Shown here: positions 48,189-57,478 of the stretch, piece after piece
Numbering within the stretch: position 1 is the stretch's first letter
Layout of the letters: every line of letters starts with the position of its first letter
Assembly (NCBI RefSeq): GCF_002042885.1
Contig: NZ_MVFY01000001.1
Coordinates: forward strand, 124,001 to 188,000
Direction: 5' to 3'
Source: Citrobacter portucalensis
GTDB taxonomy: Bacteria; Pseudomonadota; Gammaproteobacteria; Enterobacterales; Enterobacteriaceae
Length of the DNA stretch: 64,000 nucleotides
Translations under genes and position numbers: made by a program
The notes under the pieces: generated by a model
What the model saw: the letters and a program-made list of their open reading frames with translations, nothing else
Database searches by the model: none
What the model was told of the DNA's origin: nothing

Positions 48189-49232
48189 ATGACAGATTAT
48201 TGGTGGAAAGACCTGGTTGATCGTAATAACCAGTGGCAAGGGTTGGAACTGACCGTCAAAGAAAATCAAAGAACTGAGCCAGCGATGGAAATGCTCAGTG
48301 GCCATTTTGGGCGTATGGCATTGCAGCTCGCCGGAGAGCCGTTATTCTGGGCTTCAATGCTTGAAGATCATTCCGGCGTTTGGCTGGTTTTTAATGCAGA
48401 TCATCCACGGAGCCAGGAGATGTTACCTGCGGTAACTTCTGAATATATTGAACGGATAAAAGCCAAAGGCGAGCAGGTGCGGATCGGCGAATGGTGCCGG
48501 TATTTTGTTCGTCAGTTAATGAATGCGCCAACACCATTACTCTCACCGCAGCGTTGGTTGATAAGACCGATGTTACCGATTCAATGTTCATCGCGCTATT
48601 CCAGTCCCCAACCCGTTGCGTTAGAAAACTGGCGTTTCTCAGCGCCAGAAAGCACTGAAAATATTAACTGCCAGTGGACGCTGTACGGTGAAGATTTCCC
48701 TGATCTGACGCAGCCGGAAAACGTCAGATTGGTTGACTGGTGGTGGGGCGGTTATTTGCTGCGGGGGCGTTATGCCATTCAACCCAATACGGGGAGAGTA
48801 AAATGGTGGCGTAAAAAATGCCGAGAGGGGACGTTGCCGCCGATACTGGTCTGGTATATCGCCGGATTAGGATCTTATGTGATCCTTGATGGGCATTATC
48901 GATTACAGGCGGCGATCGAAGAGCAGATCCCCCCTTTATTTCTGGTGTTGAGCGAGCTTAATGAAACGGAATATCCTGCCGATGCTGCCCATCAGGCGCG
49001 TATCGTTCAGTCGCTGGAAAAGCAGCTGGCTAACAACCCCAATTACAGTTTCAATGCGGTAAATCAGACGCTGATTAGTCTCTATGACAGACGATATCTT
49101 TACGCGTCAACGCATAGCCGCGCTACTCTCGGTGAGGGAACCCAATGGGCTACGGAGGTGGAACGTTATCTGCAAAAACATCATCTTGATGCGTATCGGG
49201 ACAAGATTTTTCAGCGGGTTAAAGGAGATTGA
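48189..49232 (+). CDS. Hypothetical protein with DGHYR (ParB/DGQHR-like) motif
   Basis: I start this 347-residue protein at ATG 48189 after AGGGAAGG; the frame is open to 47991 but would overlap the malic enzyme. It is rich in tryptophan (MTDYWWKDLVDRNNQWQ). The central phrase IAGLGSYVILDGHYRLQAAIEEQIPPLFLVLSELNE has the D-G-H-x-R form of ParB-like nuclease/kinase folds. I do not recognise the full family. There is no signal peptide. It is convergent with trpS2. The function is unknown. Confidence 0.68.
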   Translation: MTDYWWKDLVDRNNQWQGLELTVKENQRTEPAMEMLSGHFGRMALQLAGEPLFWASMLEDHSGVWLVFNADHPRSQEMLPAVTSEYIERIKAKGEQVRIGEWCRYFVRQLMNAPTPLLSPQRWLIRPMLPIQCSSRYSSPQPVALENWRFSAPESTENINCQWTLYGEDFPDLTQPENVRLVDWWWGGYLLRGRYAIQPNTGRVKWWRKKCREGTLPPILVWYIAGLGSYVILDGHYRLQAAIEEQIPPLFLVLSELNETEYPADAAHQARIVQSLEKQLANNPNYSFNAVNQTLISLYDRRYLYASTHSRATLGEGTQWATEVERYLQKHHLDAYRDKIFQRVKGD

Positions 49233-49341
49233 TTTTTACCCTAAATTTTTTCGATAAAACGCGAGCCAGCTTCTGATAACTCCCGGCGGTGGCATTCAGA
49301 CGGGAGTCATCGTTACTTATCGCTCCTGTTGCAACTCGATA

Positions 49342-50346
49342 TCAGAACACCGGCAAACCCAGTCCTTGCTTCACTTCTCTTAATGTCTGCTGCGTAATCT
49401 CGTGCGCCTGCTCGCTTCCTTTTTTGAGCATCGCCATCAGCATGCCTTTATCCTGAATGTAGGTTGCACGCCGCTCGCGCATTGGCGCGATGAGTTCTTG
49501 CAAGCACACTTCCAGCTCGTTTTTGCATGTCCGGTCACCCAGTCCACCCCGTTGGTAATGCGCTTTCATTTCCGCCACTTTTGCTTTATCCGGATGAAAA
49601 GCATCGAGGTAAGTGAATACCATATTTCCGTCTATTTGCCCTGGGTCGGACACTTTCAGATGATTAGGGTCGGTGTACATTGCGCTGACCGCGCGGTGAA
49701 TGGTTTCTTCGCTGGCTGACAGGAGCAATGTGTTACCAAGCGATTTTGACATTTTGGCATTTCCGTCGATCCCTGGAAGGCGGCTGGTTTCACTCAGCAG
49801 CGCTTTGCAGTGCGATAAGACGGGGGCCGGTAACAGGCTATTCATCTTATGTACTATCTCATTAGTCTGTTCAATCATTGGCAACTGATCGTCGCCGACG
49901 GGAACGACTTCGGCTTTGAAGGCCGTAATATCTGCCGCCTGACTGATGGGATAAACCAGAAAACCAACCGGTAATGAGCGAGCGAACCCTTTCTGCGCAA
50001 TTTCGTTTTTGACCGTAGGATTACGCTCCACGCGAGCCACGGTGACGATGTTCATATAAAGCGCGGTTAACTCTGCGAGAGCAGGCAGTGCAGATTGCAG
50101 ACAGATGGTAGTAAGTGACGGGTCTATTCCTGCGGCAAGATAGTCGGCAAGTACTTCGGGAATATTGTTGCGGATCTTTTGCGGTGTGCTGCCGTTATCG
50201 GTTAACCCTTGTAGGTCAGCCACCAATATAAACTGCTGATAATCGTGTTGCAGCGTGGCGCGCTGGCGCAATGACCCCACATAATGGCCAAGATGCAGCG
50301 GGCCGGTGGGACGATCGCCAGTGAGGATGATGGTTTTATTGTTCAT
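49342..50346 (-). CDS. Second tryptophanyl-tRNA synthetase, TrpS2 type
   Basis: This 334-residue class I synthetase charges tRNA-Trp. I start at ATG 50346, six bases after AGGAG; the longer frame runs into the upstream terminator. The HIGH-type motif is PTGPLHLGHYVG and the KMSKS motif is NAKMSKSLGN; VGDDQLPMIEQTNEI binds Trp. The whole protein contains no tryptophan, so it can be made when Trp is scarce. It is preceded by a leader peptide with tandem Trp codons and an attenuator hairpin. In other bacteria second TrpRS enzymes give resistance to indolmycin or other Trp analogues. A housekeeping trpS is expected elsewhere. Confidence 0.92.
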   Translation of the reverse strand: MNNKTIILTGDRPTGPLHLGHYVGSLRQRATLQHDYQQFILVADLQGLTDNGSTPQKIRNNIPEVLADYLAAGIDPSLTTICLQSALPALAELTALYMNIVTVARVERNPTVKNEIAQKGFARSLPVGFLVYPISQAADITAFKAEVVPVGDDQLPMIEQTNEIVHKMNSLLPAPVLSHCKALLSETSRLPGIDGNAKMSKSLGNTLLLSASEETIHRAVSAMYTDPNHLKVSDPGQIDGNMVFTYLDAFHPDKAKVAEMKAHYQRGGLGDRTCKNELEVCLQELIAPMRERRATYIQDKGMLMAMLKKGSEQAHEITQQTLREVKQGLGLPVF

Positions 50347-50389
50347 GTAAGACTCCTTAGTCATAAAACCGAAAGGGGTCTCTAAATGC

Positions 50390-50415
50390 AAATAACCGCC
50401 TTTCGGCGGTTATTT
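50390..50415 (-). terminator. Attenuator terminator hairpin of trpS2
   Basis: On the minus strand AAATAACCGCC-GAAA-GGCGGTTATTT is an 11-bp perfect stem, followed by GCATTT. The ACCGCC arm can instead pair with GGCGGT at 50443-50438 (antiterminator), which in turn can pair in the stem that covers the second Trp codon (50459-50436). Confidence 0.82.
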
Positions 50416-50444
50416 AAAATGAGGAAAACACATTCTGACCGCCT

Positions 50445-50504
50445 TTAAGAAGGCAGCCACCACAGGTTGAGATTAAAACCGTTGATATCATGTTTTGTGT
50501 TCAT
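50445..50504 (-). CDS. trpS2 leader peptide with tandem Trp codons
   Basis: Reading the minus strand from ATG 50504 gives the 19-residue peptide MNTKHDINGFNLNLWWLPS with consecutive TGG TGG codons near the end, then TAA. This is the arrangement of an amino acid leader peptide. Ribosomes that stall on the Trp codons would mask the 5' arm of the stem at 50459-50436 (UGGCUGCCUU with AAGGCGGUCA, ten pairs including wobbles). That frees GGCGGT to pair with the terminator arm and lets trpS2 be transcribed. The ribosome site is weak. A possible promoter TTGCTT-18-TATGTT (50540-50511) would start at or near the ATG, so the true start may lie elsewhere. Confidence 0.8.
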   Translation of the reverse strand: MNTKHDINGFNLNLWWLPS

Positions 50505-50561
50505 CTAATTAACATACCACCTGGCGTAGAGGTAAAGCAATGCCCGAAGTGCTGGCGCATA

Positions 50562-52346
50562 TCAGCTCGCTTCCAGCATGCCAAAGCTCACAATGCGCGA
50601 ACGACCTAACTCTTTCGCGCGGTACAGTGCGACATCTGCGGCGCGTAACAGGTTGTCGCTCTGGGCGTGCTGCGGGTAACTGGCGACGCCTATAGAGACA
50701 TCCACGTGTCCAATATCGGAAACGCCAAAGCGCAGCGACAGTTCGCGTACGCCGTTGTAGATTTCTGTAGCAAAGCGGTTAGCGGCCTGTTCATCCGTAT
50801 TGGCCAGCAGTACCAGAAACTCTTCACCGCCGTAGCGGAAGGCCATGCCGCTGTCGTGGACAACGCGCTGAATAGTCGCAGCGATACTTTTAATCACGCT
50901 ATCGCCAGCCTCATGGCCAAAGCGGTCATTAATACTTTTAAAATGATCGATATCGATCATCAGGCAACTGATTGGTTCTTTGTTACGCACTGCCTGGCTC
51001 ATCTGGGTACGCAGTGTATCTTCAAGATGATGACGGTTGCGCAGTCCGGTTAGCGGGTCGTAGAGCGCTTTCTCCAGCAGGGCGTCACGCAGACGCTGGT
51101 TGGCTAATGCGAGGCCGAGTGCTTCTGCCATCAGCTCCAGATATGCACGGGAGGGGGCGGAATCATCGCTAAGGTTCTGGAATGAGAGCAGACCGATGGC
51201 TTCGCCCTGGGCAATCAGCGGAACACACAGGGTGTGGTGCTGGCATGACTCTGGCAGATGGTAGCAGGCGATATCGGGTTCACCTTGTACCGGAGGATGA
51301 CTCTGGCCGCGGCGCACAGCCCAGCATTCGTCCGGGTGGAACGCATCCGCTTTACCCTGCGGAGAAAGCCATTGTGCAACGCAGCGCATTTGCCAGGGTT
51401 CCTGGTCCAGTATGTAAAGCCGCCCGGCAATACCTGGAGCAATATTCGGTGCAAACAGCTCTGCCACATTGATGACATCGGCAAAACTCTCGCAGCCTTG
51501 CAGACGCTGCGTCATACGCGCCAGCAGATCGCGGATTGCCCAGTCGGCATCTCGTTCTTTCTCAAGTCTCTGACGCGCCAGACCGTTCTCGCGAAATATC
51601 CGGATCGCCTGCGCCATGTCGCCTATTTCATCTATCTGGTTAAAGCTGGGCGTCTCAACGGCATAATCCTGCGATGCGAGACGGTTTACGACATCGCTCA
51701 AACGCACGACGGGGCGCAGGACGCGACGCTTTAAAATGAAACCGAGAACGAATAAAAACAGCAGCGCCGTCAGACCGACCATCACTTCAGAGGCCGTCCG
51801 CAGCATGCGGGATGACTGGGTTGCATCTTCAATTGTATTGCGTACGCGGTTATCGAGCAGTTGGCGGAAATGATCTATCCGGTCCTGGGCGCGTTCCAGT
51901 TCCTGTTCATAGCTTTTCCCATAGAGCAGGGCAATAGCCTGCGACTCTTCTGCGCGCGCGACGCTGGCAAGCGCCGCAGCTTGCTCGTCCTGCAGGGCAT
52001 CAACAATCTGTAGCCCTTCGTGCAATAGCGCTAGCTCTTCATCCGTTGCCCCAAGGTCTTTGAGCTTTGACAGCCGATGCTCAACAGCTTTCAGCGTCGC
52101 TTCTTTCTGACGGTAGGCGTTAAGCACCTCAGGATCTTTTGCAATAACATAGTCGCGCGCCAGGTCGGACAGCGACCAGGCATCGAGTTCGACTTCTTCG
52201 GTAAGTTGATCGAACTGATAACGCTGTTCTACCACCTGGCGTTCTGTGTTATCGGCGCTGGATGCCATCAGCATGACAACGCCTGAAGCGATGGTCAGGC
52301 ATACCGTCGCGCTATAGGCCCAGTTGGTGATTGTGGCAATTCGCAC
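50562..52346 (-). CDS. Diguanylate cyclase with periplasmic sensor, HAMP and GAF domains
   Basis: This 594-residue inner membrane protein has TM1 at residues ~8-28, a helical periplasmic domain to ~205, and TM2 (VMVGLTALLFLFVLGFILKRR). A HAMP linker follows, then a GAF domain at ~280-410 and a GGDEF domain. The active site is RYGGEEF near residue 505, with the LTGLRNRHHLE entry motif. It makes c-di-GMP from GTP in response to an unknown signal. The gene is on the same strand as trpS2, 57 bp upstream of the leader peptide, but their functions look unrelated. Confidence 0.9.
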   Translation of the reverse strand: MRIATITNWAYSATVCLTIASGVVMLMASSADNTERQVVEQRYQFDQLTEEVELDAWSLSDLARDYVIAKDPEVLNAYRQKEATLKAVEHRLSKLKDLGATDEELALLHEGLQIVDALQDEQAAALASVARAEESQAIALLYGKSYEQELERAQDRIDHFRQLLDNRVRNTIEDATQSSRMLRTASEVMVGLTALLFLFVLGFILKRRVLRPVVRLSDVVNRLASQDYAVETPSFNQIDEIGDMAQAIRIFRENGLARQRLEKERDADWAIRDLLARMTQRLQGCESFADVINVAELFAPNIAPGIAGRLYILDQEPWQMRCVAQWLSPQGKADAFHPDECWAVRRGQSHPPVQGEPDIACYHLPESCQHHTLCVPLIAQGEAIGLLSFQNLSDDSAPSRAYLELMAEALGLALANQRLRDALLEKALYDPLTGLRNRHHLEDTLRTQMSQAVRNKEPISCLMIDIDHFKSINDRFGHEAGDSVIKSIAATIQRVVHDSGMAFRYGGEEFLVLLANTDEQAANRFATEIYNGVRELSLRFGVSDIGHVDVSIGVASYPQHAQSDNLLRAADVALYRAKELGRSRIVSFGMLEAS

Positions 52347-52426
52347 TGATTAGTTCCTTCTGCGACGATTAATGAATACGCATGATTGCAATTATAGGAA
52401 ACGCATGATTTTGCGTGAAAATAAAA

Positions 52427-52448
52427 AAGGCGGTCCAGAAACCGCCTT
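52427..52448 (-). terminator. Terminator of the AI-2E-family gene
   Basis: AAGGCGGT / ACCGCCTT pair around CCAGAA. On the minus strand the hairpin is followed by TTTTTTATTTTC. Confidence 0.88.
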
Positions 52449-52465
52449 CTGTTATCGTCCTGCAA

Positions 52466-53575
52466 TCATAAATCTGGAGGATTTTTTCCTTCTTCCATAA
52501 AGGCTTCGTCGATTCCTTCCACGTTACCTTCATGGTCACGCCCGGAAAACAGGTTCCAGCAGGTTATGAATAGTGCAGCAATCAGGGGGCCAATCACAAA
52601 GCCGTTAATGCCGTAGATCTCCATGCCGCCGAGAGTGGTAATCAAAATCAGATAGTCCGGCATTTTGGTGTCTTTACCTACCAGCAGCGGGCGCAGGATA
52701 TTGTCCACCAGCCCAACGATAATCACGAAGAAGCCAACGATAAACAGCCCTTGCCATAGCTGGTGGGTGGCGAACAGGAATATTGCTGCTGGTACCCAGA
52801 CGATCGCTGAGCCCACGGCAGGCACGAGGGAGAGAAACGCCATCAACGCACCCCACAGAACGCTGCCGTCGATATCCACAATTGCAAACGCGATGCCGCC
52901 AAGAATACCCTGAACCAAAGCGACGACCGCCGTGCCCTTAACGGTTGCCCGCGTCACGCCGACGAATTTGGCAAACAGGTGCTGTTTGGCAAAATCAGAA
53001 AGGGGTAATGAGTCCAGAATCTGGCGCACCAGATACGGTCCATCCTTCAGTAAGAAGAACAGCAGATACAGCATGATGCCAAAACTGATAGCAAAGCCGA
53101 ATGTCCCTTTCCCAATCAGAAATGCACTGCCAGCAAGGTACTGCCCGCCTTGCAGCACGACATCGGACAGTTTTTTCTGGATCTGCGCGACATCATCCAG
53201 ATTGTGTTCTGCCAGAAATCCTCTGGCCCAATCAGGAAGGTACGAAAGAATAGAAGTGACGACTTCCGGGAACTGCGTGTCATTCTGTTGCAGTTTGGTG
53301 TACACCACGTTCAGTTCAATGGCCAGCGATGACAGGATTACCATCAGCGGGATAAAGACAATCAGACAGATAATGACGATGGTAATCAACGATGCCAGCC
53401 CGTTGCGTTCGCCAAGCGCGCTACGCAGTCTGTTTTTTACCGGGTTAAAGATAGTCGTTAATATCGCGGCCCACAAAATGGCGGAAAAGTAGGGGGACAA
53501 TACATCGAAGAACGCCCAGGTCACGAGGGCAAGTATGAAAATGAAGAAACCTTTAGTCAGTCCGTTAAATCGCAT
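52466..53575 (-). CDS. AI-2E family (YhhT/PerM-like) membrane transporter
   Basis: This 369-residue integral membrane protein has about eight helices. The family core is visible: FSAILWAAILTTIFNPVKNRL near the N-terminus, TVKGTAVVALVQGILGGIAFAIVDIDGSVLWGALMAFLSLVPAVGSAIVWVPAAIFLF, and LITTLGGMEIYGINGFVIGPLIAALF. Members are proposed to export small molecules or ions; the substrate is unknown here. It is not YdiK by sequence. It stands alone with its own terminator. The 53576-53874 spacer shows no gene. Confidence 0.87.
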   Translation of the reverse strand: MRFNGLTKGFFIFILALVTWAFFDVLSPYFSAILWAAILTTIFNPVKNRLRSALGERNGLASLITIVIICLIVFIPLMVILSSLAIELNVVYTKLQQNDTQFPEVVTSILSYLPDWARGFLAEHNLDDVAQIQKKLSDVVLQGGQYLAGSAFLIGKGTFGFAISFGIMLYLLFFLLKDGPYLVRQILDSLPLSDFAKQHLFAKFVGVTRATVKGTAVVALVQGILGGIAFAIVDIDGSVLWGALMAFLSLVPAVGSAIVWVPAAIFLFATHQLWQGLFIVGFFVIIVGLVDNILRPLLVGKDTKMPDYLILITTLGGMEIYGINGFVIGPLIAALFITCWNLFSGRDHEGNVEGIDEAFMEEGKNPPDL

Positions 53576-53874
53576 TAGTAAACCCTGTAATGAGAAGCAG
53601 TCCCGACTATAGAACCGTTCAGGGGATTTACCAACTTTAGCTGCAGATATTTAGAATAAAGATGTTGCACTAAGGCTACATTCTTATTGTCCTTGCTTCA
53701 CTGGCGGGAGAGCTATCCTCGCCTCAGTTCAAACTTAATCTTAGACATATACGAATTCCTTCTTTTCAACGATACTCTTATGTCTTGACTTCAAATAAGC
53801 AGCGTTATTACAGCTCTTCAGACAGATTCAATATCAACGTCGAATAATTTTTCGATATCCAAACTGCACCTTAA

Positions 53875-54240
53875 TCAGTCCGGCGCATGGCAGACAGCCT
53901 CAATATTATGGCCATCAGGTGCAATGACAAATGCGGCATAGTAGTTTTCGCTATAGGAACGTAAACCAGGTGCTCCGTTATCCTGGGCTCCCGTGCGCAA
54001 TGCAGCATTGTAAAATTCATCAACTTGCTGCCGGGTTTTTGCGACAAACGCCAGATGCAGAGGAGCCGGCTTGTCATTCGTGTGGAACAGACAAAGTGAA
54101 ACATTCTCGGAGCCCATTTCAACACCGTAGCTTGGTGTGCCTTCATCGATGAGTTCTACGCCAAGCGGCTGAAGCGCGTTGAGAAAGAAAATTTTACTTT
54201 TTTCGTAATCACTTACACCGATTTTTACATGATCGAACAT
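53875..54240 (-). CDS. VOC (glyoxalase/dioxygenase superfamily) protein
   Basis: This 121-residue single VOC domain opens MFDHVKIGVSDYEKSKIFFLNALQPLG, with HLAFVAKTRQQVDEFYNAAL in the middle and ENYYAAFVIAPDGHNIEAVCH at the end. The His near the N-terminus and the Glu in NIEAVCH are in the usual metal-ligand positions. It is cytoplasmic. Such proteins range from glyoxalase-type enzymes to antibiotic-binding proteins. No partner gene is adjacent. Confidence 0.85.
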   Translation of the reverse strand: MFDHVKIGVSDYEKSKIFFLNALQPLGVELIDEGTPSYGVEMGSENVSLCLFHTNDKPAPLHLAFVAKTRQQVDEFYNAALRTGAQDNGAPGLRSYSENYYAAFVIAPDGHNIEAVCHAPD

Positions 54241-54560
54241 TCTTTATTCCTCATGAAGATATGAATAAATAAAGAGTATATAAAGAGATTGAAGTCGAAT
54301 TCACGTAAGAACCTGTCAATGTGATGAACATCAATTTAGAGATCTATATATCTACAGTACCTGCCTTTGCTGTTTTAATTGGATTCTTTGATTGCCTGGT
54401 TTGTATCCCGCCTAAATATTCATTAGGAATGGCACGATTATGGGGGATACTTACACTTGCATCTATCAGTTCAACTCACAGCAGATAACTTACGCTATGA
54501 TTTAATAGTGAAACCGTCATTTTTTCCCGAAAAGGGTCGTCAATTAACGAGAGGGTCGCT
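54241..54560. other. Gene-free spacer with the promoter of the DUF523 gene
   Basis: These 320 bp are AT-rich, and I see no open frame or RNA gene I can support. The last part should hold the promoter of the gene at 54561, whose ribosome site GAGAGGG is clear. Confidence 0.5.
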
Positions 54561-55520
54561 ATGAACACTCAGCCTGTCATCGGGATTAGTGGATGTTTAA
54601 CTGGTTCAGCCGTGCGATTTGACGGTGGGCATAAACGGATGGGGTTTGTGATGGACGACCTGGCTCAGTGGGTGACTTTCAAACCTGTCTGCCCAGAGAT
54701 GTCCATCGGTTTGCCTGTACCACGTCCCGCGTTGCGTCTGGTTCAATCCGCCCAAGGGAATGTCCGCATCTGTTTTAGCCATGCGCCTGGTGAGGATGTA
54801 ACCGATAAAATGTCCGATTTCACCAACTCATATCTTCAGGGACTTGGTGGCTTCTCGGGTTTTATCGTCTGTGCTAAATCACCGAGTTGCGGTATGGAAA
54901 GAGTGAGACTGTATGACGAGAAGGGAAATCGTGGGCGAAAAGAAGGGACTGGTCTGTTTACTGGCGCGTTAATGGAAACCTACCCGTGGTTGCCAGTCGA
55001 AGAAGATGGCCGCTTGCACGATCCAGTGCTGAGGGAGAACTTTGTCGAACGCGTGTTCGCATTGCATGAGCTTAATAGGCTGCGGGCCAATGGTCTTACT
55101 CGCCATGGCTTACTCAACTTTCACAGTCGCTATAAGCTACAGCTTCTGGCACATCACCAGGCCGGTTACCGGGAAATCGGCCCATTCGTTGCCTCGCTTC
55201 ACCAGTGGGATGATTTGGACGCTTTTTTCGTTGTCTATCGTGAAAAGCTCATGACGATCCTCAAAAAGCCCGCCTCACGAAAAAATCACACCAACGTACT
55301 GATGCATATCCAGGGCTACTTCCGCGAACGGTTGAACTCCCGCCAGCGCGGAGAGTTACGTGACGTTATCCTCAACTATAGCGGTGGGCTGCTGCCAATA
55401 TTGGCGCCTCTGACGCTACTCAAGCACTATCTGGCTGAATACCCAGACAGCTATCTGCTTACCCAGAACTATTTTGATCCTTATCCGAATGATTTAGCGC
55501 TACGGTTGATGATCAAATAG
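54561..55520 (+). CDS. DUF523-DUF1722 two-domain protein (YbgA-like)
   Basis: This 319-residue protein has an N-terminal DUF523 domain: GISGCLTGSAVRFDGGHK, PVCPEMSIGLPVPRPALRLV, and AKSPSCGMERVRLY, with three conserved Cys. A C-terminal DUF1722 domain (FHSRYKLQLLAHHQAGYREIG... KNHTNVLMHIQGYFR) of the YbgA type follows. Fused forms occur in many proteobacteria near photolyase or stress genes. The Cys set could bind a metal cluster, possibly for a tRNA-modifying or repair role, which is speculation. It is convergent with the GGDEF-EAL gene. Confidence 0.85.
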   Translation: MNTQPVIGISGCLTGSAVRFDGGHKRMGFVMDDLAQWVTFKPVCPEMSIGLPVPRPALRLVQSAQGNVRICFSHAPGEDVTDKMSDFTNSYLQGLGGFSGFIVCAKSPSCGMERVRLYDEKGNRGRKEGTGLFTGALMETYPWLPVEEDGRLHDPVLRENFVERVFALHELNRLRANGLTRHGLLNFHSRYKLQLLAHHQAGYREIGPFVASLHQWDDLDAFFVVYREKLMTILKKPASRKNHTNVLMHIQGYFRERLNSRQRGELRDVILNYSGGLLPILAPLTLLKHYLAEYPDSYLLTQNYFDPYPNDLALRLMIK

Positions 55521-55532
55521 TCTGAGAGCGAT

Positions 55533-57461
55533 TCAACCGTTTCTGATTTTCTCATCGATACAAGGCTGAGGTTTACCAAACAGATATCCTTGGGCGAAAT
55601 CGCAGCCCAGCGCCTGAAGGCTTTTTAGTTGTTCCTGCGTTTCAACACCTTCAGCAACAGCCTTCATATTGAGGGATTTCGCCATGCCGGTGATCAGTTT
55701 GATGATATTAAGCGCATCTTCCTGTGTGGATATTGAATGGACAAACGACTTGTCTATTTTAATTTTATCGAAGGCAAGCCTGCTCAGGCGCGAAAGGGAA
55801 GAATATCCGGTGCCAAAATCATCGATGGAGATTTTTACACCCATGGCTCTGAGTTTATTAAGTGTATTCATCGGCGTCGTACTCTCAGTGAAGAGAGAGG
55901 ATTCTGTTACTTCCAGTTCAAGACGATCGGCTGGGAGTCCAGTTTCTTTCAGAATAGACAGTACGATACCGACAAAGGCTTTGCTGCTTAGCTGGACAGG
56001 AGAGACATTCACTGAAATTTTAGCCGGAACCGCCCAACAAGCCGCTTCCCGGCAGGCAATTTCAAGCACAGCTTTCCCCATCTCATTAATCATTCCGGTT
56101 TTTTCAGCAACAGGAATAAAGTTATCCGGCGACAGGAGGCCCTTTAGAGGATGGAGCCAACGAATTAGGGCTTCATAGCTATAAATTTCCTGGCTGAAGG
56201 AGTCAACAATGGGCTGATAATAAACCACGAATTCTTTGTTCACTATTGCCAATGCCATATCATGCTCAAGTGTTCTGCTTTCTTGTAGCTTTTCTAACAT
56301 TCGTTGTCGGAAGACTTTTATCTTACCAGAGCCTTCACCTTTGGCTTCATAAAGGGCCAGATCGGCAAATTTATAAAGATAGTCGGAACGACGTTCAGTG
56401 TCTGAGATAACAATGCCAACACAGGTGGTTATGTTGATAATCGTGTTATAAATAGTGTAGGGCTGGCTGATAAATTCACATATTTTCTGGGCGCGCGAAA
56501 CGGCGTGGCTTTCTGTCAGGCCACTTGAGAGAAACGCAAATTCATCTCCACCCAGGCGATACAGCGTATCCGAAGTAAGACTCATCGAAACCAGTCGGTC
56601 AGATATCTGGCGTAGCAACATATCACCGGCATCATGACCATACGTATCATTTACTTCTTTGAATCGATCTAAATCAAACAACATCACAGTCACAGAATCG
56701 TGATTTTTTTCTGCTCTCTCAATTGTTTTATTTAAATCGCTCCAGAATAGCTGACGGTTATTCATCTCGGTAAGAGAGTCATGGTAGACGTCATATTCCA
56801 GTTTAGCATTCTGAATTTGCAGTTTTTCTTTAGATTTCTGCAGTTCTTCGGCAAGACTCTTGACCTGCAGGTGCGCCCGCAGAATATTTCTGTTTTGATA
56901 GAAAATGAGCACGCCCAGAATCGCACTCAGTATTATCAGCAGCACAGAGGTTGCAGAATAAATATAGTACAGCGTCTGGATTTTTTGGTTGGCGTTATTG
57001 ATCGAGTTAACATCTTTGTTTAACGCACCAGATGAAAGACGACCCAGTGGCGCATCCAGAGTATGCATTTTTTTCAGATAAGCCTGGAGTGCTGAACGGT
57101 TCATTTTTTCTAGATTAACATCCAGAAAACTAAGGGTATTTTCAAGTTTTACCGCCAGTTCACGGTGGGCTATATTGCTTTCGATGTAGCGCCCCAGGTC
57201 ACCTTCTTTTATCAAATCACTCTGGCTAAGCATAATGTCGAGGCGCATGCGTACATCATCGAGATTCATCGTATCATCGATAGTGTAAAGACCAAGCAAC
57301 GATTCAAATCGGTAATATTGTGATACCAGCTGAGCAGCAGACCAGGAATCGGTGTAGTGAGTCAGTTTCTGTAACTCTTGTTGCCGTTCATGCACGAGGA
57401 AAGAGATATACCCGGTAGATATAAAAAGAAAAAAGATGATGCCAGCCAGTATTCTGTTCAT
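55533..57461 (-). CDS. GGDEF-EAL dual-domain c-di-GMP protein
   Basis: This 642-residue protein has two membrane helices (residues ~5-22 and ~170-195) around a periplasmic helical sensor, then a GGDEF domain (YRLGGDEFAFLS, intact signature) and an EAL domain (YEALIRWLHPLKG, ELEVTESSL, IDDFGTGYSSLSRL, KIDKSFV, EGVETQEQ). All catalytic Glu/Asp/Lys positions of an active phosphodiesterase appear present, so it could both make and break c-di-GMP. It starts 17 bp after the periplasmic molybdopterin-fold protein, which may feed the sensor domain. Confidence 0.9.
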   Translation of the reverse strand: MNRILAGIIFFLFISTGYISFLVHERQQELQKLTHYTDSWSAAQLVSQYYRFESLLGLYTIDDTMNLDDVRMRLDIMLSQSDLIKEGDLGRYIESNIAHRELAVKLENTLSFLDVNLEKMNRSALQAYLKKMHTLDAPLGRLSSGALNKDVNSINNANQKIQTLYYIYSATSVLLIILSAILGVLIFYQNRNILRAHLQVKSLAEELQKSKEKLQIQNAKLEYDVYHDSLTEMNNRQLFWSDLNKTIERAEKNHDSVTVMLFDLDRFKEVNDTYGHDAGDMLLRQISDRLVSMSLTSDTLYRLGGDEFAFLSSGLTESHAVSRAQKICEFISQPYTIYNTIINITTCVGIVISDTERRSDYLYKFADLALYEAKGEGSGKIKVFRQRMLEKLQESRTLEHDMALAIVNKEFVVYYQPIVDSFSQEIYSYEALIRWLHPLKGLLSPDNFIPVAEKTGMINEMGKAVLEIACREAACWAVPAKISVNVSPVQLSSKAFVGIVLSILKETGLPADRLELEVTESSLFTESTTPMNTLNKLRAMGVKISIDDFGTGYSSLSRLSRLAFDKIKIDKSFVHSISTQEDALNIIKLITGMAKSLNMKAVAEGVETQEQLKSLQALGCDFAQGYLFGKPQPCIDEKIRNG

Positions 57462-57478
57462 GATGTTCCTCTGAACGC

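Noticed and set aside
50347..50391. Longer trpS2 start (15 extra residues)
   Set aside because: It would begin inside the attenuator terminator; the AGGAG site favours ATG 50346.
52932..53492. 186-residue plus-strand frame
   Set aside because: Antisense of the AI-2E-family membrane gene; composition is a shadow of hydrophobic codons.
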